Shown piece after piece: positions 1-5,444 of a stretch of 7,533 nt of DNA (positions are counted from its first letter, which is position 1; every line of letters starts with the position of its first letter). Below the pieces are notes generated by a model. That model was not told where the DNA came from and ran no database searches. It worked only from the letters and a program-made list of their open reading frames with translations. The translations under genes and the position numbers were made by a program. The stretch is from an uncultured Opitutia bacterium (lineage in GTDB: Bacteria; Verrucomicrobiota; Verrucomicrobiia; Opitutales; UBA953), in contig CAIYUD010000121.1 of the NCBI GenBank assembly GCA_903929325.1, positions 1 through 7,533 of the forward strand, read 5' to 3'.

Positions 1-165
1 GGAAAACTTCGCACCATCGAGGTGCCAACCCGTGGACTTTCCAAACGCGAAGCTAAAGCACTCGACGAACAGTATATGCGCGGAGATATCGTCAGCCTGC
101 CCGTAAGCACCGAGACACGGCAAAGGCTCGAGAATGCGACAGAGCTGAAACGTCTCGGACCTTAA
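1..165 (+). CDS. C-terminal end of an unrecognised protein (5' truncated)
   Basis: An open frame runs from the first base of the window to a TAA stop at 163-165, giving the last 54 residues of a protein whose start lies outside. The piece is charged and looks soluble and helical, with stretches such as RGLSKREAKALDEQYMRG and a Leu/Arg/Glu-rich end; it has no membrane segment and no motif I can name. It ends 43 bases before the preferred lpxI start (16 bases before the alternative one) on the same strand, so it is probably in the same operon and might also act in envelope or lipid A synthesis, but that is context only. I do not recognise the family. Confidence 0.6.
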   Translation, partial: GKLRTIEVPTRGLSKREAKALDEQYMRGDIVSLPVSTETRQRLENATELKRLGP

Positions 166-208
166 CTTCCTGCCTTGCCCCATGCGACAAGCTTGGGATG
201 ATGCACCC

Positions 209-1054
209 ATGGCAACACGCTGGGTGCCCCAAGGCTTCGATGCGACCCGCCCTGTAGCGATTATCGCAGGACGGGGCCGGTACCCTGCGCTCATGGTCGA
301 ACAAGCACGCGCCCAAGGCGTACCCGTGCGCCTCATTGCCTTCAAAGACGAAACTGAACCAAGTCTTCTCGCCAGCTTCCCAGCCGATCAATGTCGGGAA
401 ATTGAAGTTGGAAAATTAGGCGACATGCTCGCCGCCCTCAAAGATTTGGGCGCCAAGGGTGCAGTCATGGCTGGTCAAATCACTCCACGGAAACTTTTTT
501 CCGGCATGGTGCCTGATCTAAAATTGATCGCACTGCTGGCGACATTACCTGAACGGAATGCTGAAACCATTTTTGGCGCTGTCTCCTCAGAAATTGAGAA
601 AATAGGCGTACGCATGCTCGATGCTCGGGTATTTTTGGACGACCATCTCGCCACTGAGGGCAAAATGACGGGTTGGCTTGGTGGGTCGATCGATGCCGAG
701 GAAATTGACTTTGGTGTAAAAATGGCACGCGAGATGACGCGCTTAGATATCGGCCAATCGGTGGTCGTAGCCAAAGGCACTGTCATTGCCGTCGAAGCCT
801 TTGAAGGTACCGACAATATGTTACGTCGTTGCGCAGCAACCGGGGGTAAAGAAATGCTCTTAGTGAAAGCCGCCAAGCACGGACAAGACTGGCGCTTTGA
901 TGTGCCCTGCTTCGGCGTACTCACCCTTGAAAGCATGGCAGCTGGCGGCGTACGTAAAGCTGCACTCGAAGTTGATGGCGTCATTCTGATTGATAAGCCC
1001 GCCGTCATTCAACGTGCTGGTGAACTTGGAATCACGCTTGTGGGTTTCCGATGA
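209..1054 (+). CDS. lpxI: UDP-2,3-diacylglucosamine pyrophosphatase LpxI (DUF1009 family)
   Basis: LpxI hydrolyses UDP-2,3-diacylglucosamine to lipid X and UMP, the fourth step of lipid A synthesis, at the cytoplasmic side of the inner membrane. It is the non-homologous replacement for LpxH. Family signatures are present: an N-terminal AIIAGRGRYP segment (about residues 17-26), GAVMAGQITPRKLF in the first domain, then the C-terminal domain with DIGQSVVVAKGTVIAVEAFEGTD, MLRRC and a KHGQDWRFDVP block. Asp227 in the GQD motif probably corresponds to the catalytic Asp described for Caulobacter LpxI. The length of 281 residues is normal for the family. The start is uncertain: an in-frame ATG at 182 would add nine residues, and neither start has a good ribosome site; 209 is preferred because it leaves a shorter leader before the conserved domain. 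The stop overlaps the next gene's ATG (ATGA at 1051-1054). Confidence 0.93.
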   Translation: MATRWVPQGFDATRPVAIIAGRGRYPALMVEQARAQGVPVRLIAFKDETEPSLLASFPADQCREIEVGKLGDMLAALKDLGAKGAVMAGQITPRKLFSGMVPDLKLIALLATLPERNAETIFGAVSSEIEKIGVRMLDARVFLDDHLATEGKMTGWLGGSIDAEEIDFGVKMAREMTRLDIGQSVVVAKGTVIAVEAFEGTDNMLRRCAATGGKEMLLVKAAKHGQDWRFDVPCFGVLTLESMAAGGVRKAALEVDGVILIDKPAVIQRAGELGITLVGFR

Positions 1055-1377
1055 ACTTTGCCGAAAGCGAAATTGCTAAGCTACTCAGCTCCAAGCTTGG
1101 TGAAGCTGGACGCGTTACACATTTGGCGCTCGGCGCTGGATCGATTCGCATGACGCTTGAGCTGTCCGGACAAGGAGCGCCTGTAGATCTTTTTGCTGAG
1201 GGAATCACTTGGACGAAAGATGGCGACATGCTCGTCGTGCGCTGGAAGCAGGTCGGCAGTTCACTCACTTGGGCTCACAGCCTGCTGCAAACGCTCGCCG
1301 AAAAGGCACAGCATGAAATCCGGATGCCAGACTCATTGCGCATGGCTCCACTGAAAATGATTTTGCCGAAGGCTTAG
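1051..1377 (+). CDS. Small uncharacterised protein coupled to lpxI
   Basis: This 108-residue protein starts inside the lpxI stop (ATGA), which implies translational coupling and co-regulation with lipid A synthesis. I do not recognise the family. It starts with an amphipathic helix (ESEIAKLLSSKLGEAG), followed by alternating beta-like strands (THLALGAGSIRMTLELSG, DLFAEGITWTKDGDMLVVRW) and a C-terminal helix (LLQTLAEKAQHEI). There is no signal peptide, no membrane segment and no conserved cysteine or histidine cluster, so it is likely a small cytoplasmic alpha/beta protein or a membrane-associated accessory factor. Its TAG stop shares bases 1374-1377 with the stop of the opposite-strand gene, leaving no room for a terminator between them. 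The gene is judged real because of the coupled start, the tidy end and the protein-like composition; the function is unknown. Confidence 0.75.
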   Translation: MNFAESEIAKLLSSKLGEAGRVTHLALGAGSIRMTLELSGQGAPVDLFAEGITWTKDGDMLVVRWKQVGSSLTWAHSLLQTLAEKAQHEIRMPDSLRMAPLKMILPKA

Positions 1378-1721
1378 CGACGAACCGGCTTAGTCACGGC
1401 AGGCTTAACGGGTGCCTTGGGCTCAACCTTGACGGGCTCCGTGGTGGCAGCTTTAGGCGTCTCAATCACGAGGGGTGTGTCTCCATCAAAAAAACCCCAC
1501 CCTGCCGAACTGCGGGCAATAAACCAGGCGATTAAAAGTGCGACGACGACCATCAATATTTTGCGGTGTAGTAACCATCGCCCGCGAATATCTTCGCTAT
1601 GTTCGACGGCACCCGTCCCCGTAAAGAACATGCGAAGTCGGGTCGACCAAGGCATTCCTGTGGCACCTGCAAGGTCGGGATAGCCATATTCCCGGTCTCG
1701 ATAAGGGCGGGAAGTTGTCAT
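1374..1721 (-). CDS. Small single-pass membrane protein with Pro/Lys-rich tail
   Basis: This is the only minus-strand gene in the window. From the ATG at 1721 it encodes 115 residues: a polar, Tyr/Arg/Asp-rich N-terminus (about 1-48), one hydrophobic segment (KILMVVVALLIAWFIA, about 54-69), a short Gly/Trp/Phe stretch, then a low-complexity tail rich in Pro, Lys, Val and Thr (about 80-115) ending VTKPVRR. The basic residues before the segment (RGRWLLHRK) favour an N-in, tail-out topology, so the Pro-rich tail would sit in the periplasm, somewhat like a TonB-type linker; there is no TonB domain. The open frame continues upstream to an ATG at 1859, but that part lies over the conserved start of panB and reads like a shadow, so 1721 is preferred. 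Family and function are not recognised. Confidence 0.65.
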   Translation of the reverse strand: MTTSRPYRDREYGYPDLAGATGMPWSTRLRMFFTGTGAVEHSEDIRGRWLLHRKILMVVVALLIAWFIARSSAGWGFFDGDTPLVIETPKAATTEPVKVEPKAPVKPAVTKPVRR

Positions 1722-1752
1722 CCAATTACGTAAGCGACGGAACACCCCTCGA

Positions 1753-1780
1753 TTGATAAGGAAATGCTCACGCTTTACAA
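1753..1780 (-). promoter_or_regulatory. Possible sigma-70-like promoter for the minus-strand membrane-protein gene
   Basis: Read on the minus strand, TTGTAA (complement of 1775-1780) and TATCAA (complement of 1753-1758) are separated by 16 bases and each match four of six consensus positions. Transcription would start near 1746, about 25 bases before the ATG at 1721, which supports that start over the one at 1859. The same bases read forward give TTGATA with only a poor -10, so the panB promoter is not defined. The match is modest and could be chance. Confidence 0.2.
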
Positions 1781-1790
1781 GCGGGGGTGC

Positions 1791-2579
1791 ATGGGATACT
1801 TCGCTGGAACGGTGAAAGCGACTACCCGCTCCCTCCGCGCCCTCAAAGGCGTCCGACAAGTTGTCTGCCTAACCGCATACGATGCCATAACTGCTAGGTT
1901 AGCTGACACGGGCGGGGCTGACCTGATCCTCGTCGGAGACTCTGTCGGCAATACCGTGCTAGGATACGAGAGCACCGTCCCAGTGACCCTTGACACAATG
2001 CTGCACCACACAGCTGCCGTCGCACGTGCCAAACCCGAGGCCTTGGTTGTCGCCGACATACCCTTCGCCCTCGCCCACGACAACTTCCCAACCCTTTTGC
2101 GAACCTGCCGTCGACTTCTCCAAGAGTCAGGAGCTGAAGCCGTTAAAATTGAAGGCGGCACATCGCTCGCTAAATCCGTCGCCAAGCTCGTTGATGCAGG
2201 GATTCCGGTGATGGGACATATTGGTTTAATGCCCCAACAGGTACATGCTGCGGGTTATCGCCGTCGTGGCATTACCGATGAAGATCGCGCGCGCGTATTG
2301 GCGGATGCCTTGGCTATTACCAAAGCAGGAGCCTTTTCAATCGTCGCCGAATGTATCGAACATTCACTCGCCAAGGAAATTACCAAAGCCGTGAACGTCC
2401 CTATCATCGGCATTGGATCGGGTACAGATTGCGACGGACAGATTCTCGTCATTTACGACCTACTCGGACTTACTGAAAATCCACCCTCGTTTGCTAAACC
2501 TGAAGCGAAATTGGCACGCGATGCAGTTGCGGCCATTCAGCGCTGGGCAAAAAAAGTTAAGAAAGGTAATAAAAAATGA
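1791..2579 (+). CDS. panB: 3-methyl-2-oxobutanoate hydroxymethyltransferase PanB
   Basis: PanB transfers a hydroxymethyl group from 5,10-methylenetetrahydrofolate to alpha-ketoisovalerate, giving ketopantoate, the first committed step to pantothenate and coenzyme A in the cytoplasm. The TIM-barrel signatures are all present in order: LTAYDA (27-32), GDSVGN with Mg-ligand Asp50, VVADIPF with Asp89, VKIEGG with Lys119 and Glu121, GHIGLMPQ, the catalytic-base motif VAECIE with Glu187, and the C-terminal GIGSGTDCDGQILV...DLLGL block. The 262 residues are normal for the family. An in-frame ATG at 1764 would add nine residues, but 1791 gives the usual spacing to the KGVRQVVCLTAYD region; neither has an ideal ribosome site. 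The lysine-rich end (KKVKKGNKK) overlaps the gpsA start by ATGA. panC is not in the window. Confidence 0.96.
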   Translation: MGYFAGTVKATTRSLRALKGVRQVVCLTAYDAITARLADTGGADLILVGDSVGNTVLGYESTVPVTLDTMLHHTAAVARAKPEALVVADIPFALAHDNFPTLLRTCRRLLQESGAEAVKIEGGTSLAKSVAKLVDAGIPVMGHIGLMPQQVHAAGYRRRGITDEDRARVLADALAITKAGAFSIVAECIEHSLAKEITKAVNVPIIGIGSGTDCDGQILVIYDLLGLTENPPSFAKPEAKLARDAVAAIQRWAKKVKKGNKK

Positions 2580-3577
2580 ATACAGTGGTATTAGGTGCAG
2601 GCGCATGGGGTACTGCGATGTCCATCCATCTCGCTCGCCAAGGTCATAGTGTGACGCTTGTCCCACGTCGCGCAGACCACGCACTCGAGATAGCTTCCAG
2701 TCGCGAAAATCGCGATTACCTCCCTGGGCACTTTTTAGATATGAGCATTCAGGTTGGGCTCGAACTCGTCCCTGCGCTCATGGAAGCGGATCTTATTTTT
2801 ATCGCCTGCCCTTCCAAAGGACTGCCTGAACTCCTAAAAAATATTCGATGCAGTCTTGATGCCCAGCAGCCACCCAAACTGATTCTTTCGCTCTGTAAAG
2901 GCTTGGACCGCGAAACACTTCGTCGCCCTTCAGAACTTATCACCCAAGCTTTGCCTGGGGTAAAGGTAGCAGCATTGAGCGGCCCGACCAATGCCGGGGA
3001 AGTTGCCCGAGGCTTACCCGCCGCCGTCGTACTTGCAGGAACCGATGCGGCTGCACTCGAAGAAGCCCAAGCAGCCCTCAGTGGCCCGACACTCCGTGCG
3101 TACACGAGCGATGACTTAGTTGGCACCGAGATTGGTGGCACCCTGAAGAACGTTTATGCACTCGGGGCTGGGCTCTGCGATGGTCTTGACCTCGGCTCAA
3201 ATGCCAAAGCATCCTTCCTGACTCGATCACTTCAAGAAATGGTACGGTTAGGCGTAGTACTTGGCGGCCGTAGTGAAACCTTCTTAGGCTTAAGTGGTAC
3301 GGGTGACTTAATGGCAACGGCCCATGGCACCTGGAGTCGCAATCGCGGGTATGGCGAAGAAGTTGCCCGAGATTTCGCTGGAGCAAAGGCTGCACTTGCG
3401 AATCGCAAGTCAGTCGTCGAAGGCGTTTGGGCTACAGAAGCTTTTGCCCGCATCGCTCGTGATCGGAAGATTGATGCACCGATTTTAGGATGCTTAGACG
3501 CCATTCTCCGCGGAGAGCTAGAACCACGCGCAGGTGTAGCCGCACTGATGACGCGCGACCTCAAGCGCGAGGGATGA
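2576..3577 (+). CDS. gpsA: NAD(P)-dependent glycerol-3-phosphate dehydrogenase GpsA
   Basis: GpsA reduces dihydroxyacetone phosphate to sn-glycerol 3-phosphate, the backbone for membrane phospholipids, in the cytoplasm. The N-terminal Rossmann domain opens with GAGAWG (7-12) and contains the CKGL loop (107-110) and SGPTNAGEVA (135-144). The all-helical C-terminal domain carries EIGGTLKNVYALGAG with the probable catalytic Lys191, then DGLDLGSNAKASFLTR, GLSGTGDL (238-245), SRNR (254-257) and the VVEGVWAT motif. The 333 residues are normal for the family. Two motifs differ slightly from the common forms: SGPTNAGEVA for the usual SGPSFAxEVA, and GTGDLMATAHGTWSRNR for GLGDLxLTCTSxxSRNR. The start is well supported: AAAGG at 2562-2566 lies nine bases upstream and the ATG overlaps the panB stop. 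Its own stop overlaps the SET gene by ATGA. Confidence 0.96.
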   Translation: MNTVVLGAGAWGTAMSIHLARQGHSVTLVPRRADHALEIASSRENRDYLPGHFLDMSIQVGLELVPALMEADLIFIACPSKGLPELLKNIRCSLDAQQPPKLILSLCKGLDRETLRRPSELITQALPGVKVAALSGPTNAGEVARGLPAAVVLAGTDAAALEEAQAALSGPTLRAYTSDDLVGTEIGGTLKNVYALGAGLCDGLDLGSNAKASFLTRSLQEMVRLGVVLGGRSETFLGLSGTGDLMATAHGTWSRNRGYGEEVARDFAGAKAALANRKSVVEGVWATEAFARIARDRKIDAPILGCLDAILRGELEPRAGVAALMTRDLKREG

Positions 3578-4023
3578 ACAACGTCGAACCTCGTCCATCC
3601 GCCATCCACGGCATCGGACTTTTTGCCACACGTGATTTCACGAAAGGCGAGCACGTGGTGCAGTATACGGGAGTGATTGTGCATACCCCACCTCAACCGG
3701 ACGAAAACGGTCTGATTCATGCCATGGAATTAGACGTGGGGCGGTGGATTGATGGTTGCGGGCAGGAAAATGTCGCCCGACATGCCAATCACAGTTGCGA
3801 ACCCAACGCAGAGTCTCAGCCCGACGGTGATATCATTCAGATTGTCGCCCTACGGGATATATCGAGCGGCGAAGAAATCACTTTTGATTATGGCTACAAT
3901 CTGTGTGCTGCGCTTTCACACCCTTGCCGCTGTGGGGCCAAAGGATGTCCCGGCAGAATTGTGGCCACCCCCCTGCGGACAGGCATTTGGAAGCACTTTC
4001 GAATAGGTAGAGCAAGGGATTGA
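3574..4023 (+). CDS. SET-domain protein, probable protein-lysine methyltransferase with post-SET motif
   Basis: The 149-residue protein is essentially one SET domain. It shows HGIGLFATRDFTKGE (12-26, the cofactor-binding start), the NHSCEPN motif (72-78, S-adenosylmethionine binding and the pseudo-knot), GEEITFDYGY (99-108, with the catalytic Tyr region) and a post-SET cluster CRCGAKGCPG (Cys118, Cys120, Cys125). With Cys75 these cysteines can form the single zinc site known from SUV39/DIM-5-type enzymes. Known SET enzymes methylate lysine side chains on proteins; the bacterial substrate here is unknown. The start at 3574 overlaps the gpsA stop (ATGA), and the SET domain begins right after it; an upstream in-frame ATG at 3490 lies wholly inside gpsA and is not used. 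There is no signal peptide, so it should act in the cytoplasm unless secreted by a leaderless route. Assignment to SET is firm; target and role are inferred only. Confidence 0.92.
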   Translation: MNNVEPRPSAIHGIGLFATRDFTKGEHVVQYTGVIVHTPPQPDENGLIHAMELDVGRWIDGCGQENVARHANHSCEPNAESQPDGDIIQIVALRDISSGEEITFDYGYNLCAALSHPCRCGAKGCPGRIVATPLRTGIWKHFRIGRARD

Positions 4024-4073
4024 CCCAACCGCTTGAGTCTACAAGTTTCCTTCCTTGTGCAACCCGCCAGAGC

Positions 4074-5444
4074 ATGAACAAAGTCATCCTTAAGGACCTC
4101 GATATACGAATTCAGAAGCAATTCGCTGCTATCGAACAAAACCTCAAAACCAACGCGCAGTATGCGATGGAATTAGCCAGCGGACTATTGGTGCGCAATC
4201 CAGGTTGCGTTGAAATTCGTCGCATCCTACGTCGTGCCCAAAAATCCGTTTTGGGAACTTCCAAAGGATCGTTTGGTGGACTTTTCTCGGGCTTAATGGG
4301 CGGACCCAACCTTAAACTAATCGAGTCAGATCCTGTTGCAGCCATGGCCGACGCAGAGGCTCGGCTTAGCAAGAAATACTCGGATGTCGGTGCACATAAA
4401 CAACTCGCCGCAGCAGCCGCGAAACTTGGCCTCTGGGACACGGCAGCTTTTGCCCACGAGGAACTCGCCGAACTTGAACCTGAAGAAATTTCCCACCCTG
4501 TGGCTGCAGCCAATGCACACATCGAAGATCACGAATATGATAATGCATTGGCATACGCTGACCTTAAATTAAAGACCTTCCCTGGTAACGGAGAACTCAT
4601 GGAAGCTGTCCGCAAGGCCTCGGTTGCCAAAACCATGCGCAAAGGAAACTGGGAAAGCACTGAAGACTTCCGTTCAAAGCTTAAAGACCAAGACGAAGCT
4701 ACACGTCTTGAGCAGGCCTCACGCGTGATGACCGATTCAGACTCCGCCCAGGAACTGATTGCCAATATTGCGAAACGCATCGAGAGCGACACCGAGAATC
4801 TGGGCCTCTATAAAGATATTGTCCGTCAATTTACACTAACCGGCGATTACGACAGTGCAGTCGCTTGGTTGCAACGAGGCCGCATGACACCGCTTGGTCG
4901 TGTTGACGTTGCCCTTGAGCGCCAAGAACAAGAACTGGTTATCCGTGGCCTCGAGAAACGTATCAAAGCAGCTCAAGCCGCTGGCGACACTGCCACCGTT
5001 GCTGCCTTAGAAAAAGAAGAAGCGGATTTACGCCTCACCTCTGCCACCACGATGGTTGAGCGCTACCCAAATGACCATAACTACCGCTTCGAACTCGGCA
5101 GCCTCCTTCTCAATCTCGGCCGTCTCGACGAAGCTATTCAGCAACTACAGGTTTCCCAACGTAACCCTAAGCTCCGTCAATCCTCACTGCTAGGCTTAGG
5201 TCGTGCTTTCCTCGCAGGTCGTAAGTTCGACTTAGCTGTTGAACAACTTCAGTTAGCAAAATCTGAGCTCACGCTGATGAATGATCTTAAAAAGGAAGTT
5301 ATATACGCGCTCGGTGGCGCCTTTGAAGCTGCCGGCAAAGAGAAAGAAGCGATCGATGAGTATAAACTCATCTACACAACTGACTCGGCTTACCGCGACG
5401 TATCTAAGCGTATCAATGACTTCTACGCCAAGTCGGCATCCTAA
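4074..5444 (+). CDS. Tetratricopeptide-repeat protein
   Basis: This is a 456-residue, almost entirely helical cytoplasmic protein. The N-terminal 60 residues are helical and basic, followed by a Gly/Phe-rich linker (about 63-78, SKGSFGGLFSGLMGGP). Degenerate helix-turn-helix repeats follow, with clearer TPR units near the C-terminus: about 335-368 (YRFELGSLLLNLGRLDEAI), 370-402 (LLGLGRAFLAGRKFDLAVEQL) and 405-438 (VIYALGGAFEAAGKEKEAIDEY). A charged Glu/Lys/Ala helix (EKRIKAAQAAGDTATVAALEKEE) precedes them. TPRs mediate protein-protein contacts, so a scaffold or assembly role is likely; the partner is unknown. No signal peptide or membrane segment is present. A TTG at 4020 would overlap the SET stop (TTGA) and add 18 residues of unhelpful composition, so the ATG at 4074 is preferred, though it lacks a clear ribosome site. 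Its TAA stop overlaps the purA-like ATG (TAATG at 5442-5446). Confidence 0.88.
   Translation: MNKVILKDLDIRIQKQFAAIEQNLKTNAQYAMELASGLLVRNPGCVEIRRILRRAQKSVLGTSKGSFGGLFSGLMGGPNLKLIESDPVAAMADAEARLSKKYSDVGAHKQLAAAAAKLGLWDTAAFAHEELAELEPEEISHPVAAANAHIEDHEYDNALAYADLKLKTFPGNGELMEAVRKASVAKTMRKGNWESTEDFRSKLKDQDEATRLEQASRVMTDSDSAQELIANIAKRIESDTENLGLYKDIVRQFTLTGDYDSAVAWLQRGRMTPLGRVDVALERQEQELVIRGLEKRIKAAQAAGDTATVAALEKEEADLRLTSATTMVERYPNDHNYRFELGSLLLNLGRLDEAIQQLQVSQRNPKLRQSSLLGLGRAFLAGRKFDLAVEQLQLAKSELTLMNDLKKEVIYALGGAFEAAGKEKEAIDEYKLIYTTDSAYRDVSKRINDFYAKSAS

Noticed and set aside
475..1008. 177-residue minus-strand open frame opposite lpxI
   Set aside because: It lies wholly within lpxI, is Ser/Pro/Arg-rich without domains, and lpxI has clear family motifs across the same bases.
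1417..1683. 88-residue plus-strand open frame opposite the membrane-protein gene
   Set aside because: The minus-strand reading gives a coherent membrane segment and tail; the plus-strand reading has no start context and no sensible composition.
1753..1780. Forward promoter for panB using TTGATA as -35
   Set aside because: The only nearby -10 candidate (TTTACA) matches three of six positions with 15-base spacing and lies too close to the start codons.
3490..3573. In-frame upstream extension of the SET gene
   Set aside because: The extension is entirely inside gpsA, reads as Arg-rich shadow sequence, and the ATGA overlap at 3574 gives a normal SET start.
3232..3720. 162-residue minus-strand open frame across the gpsA/SET junction
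   Set aside because: It lies opposite strongly conserved motifs of two real genes and its composition is typical of an antisense shadow.
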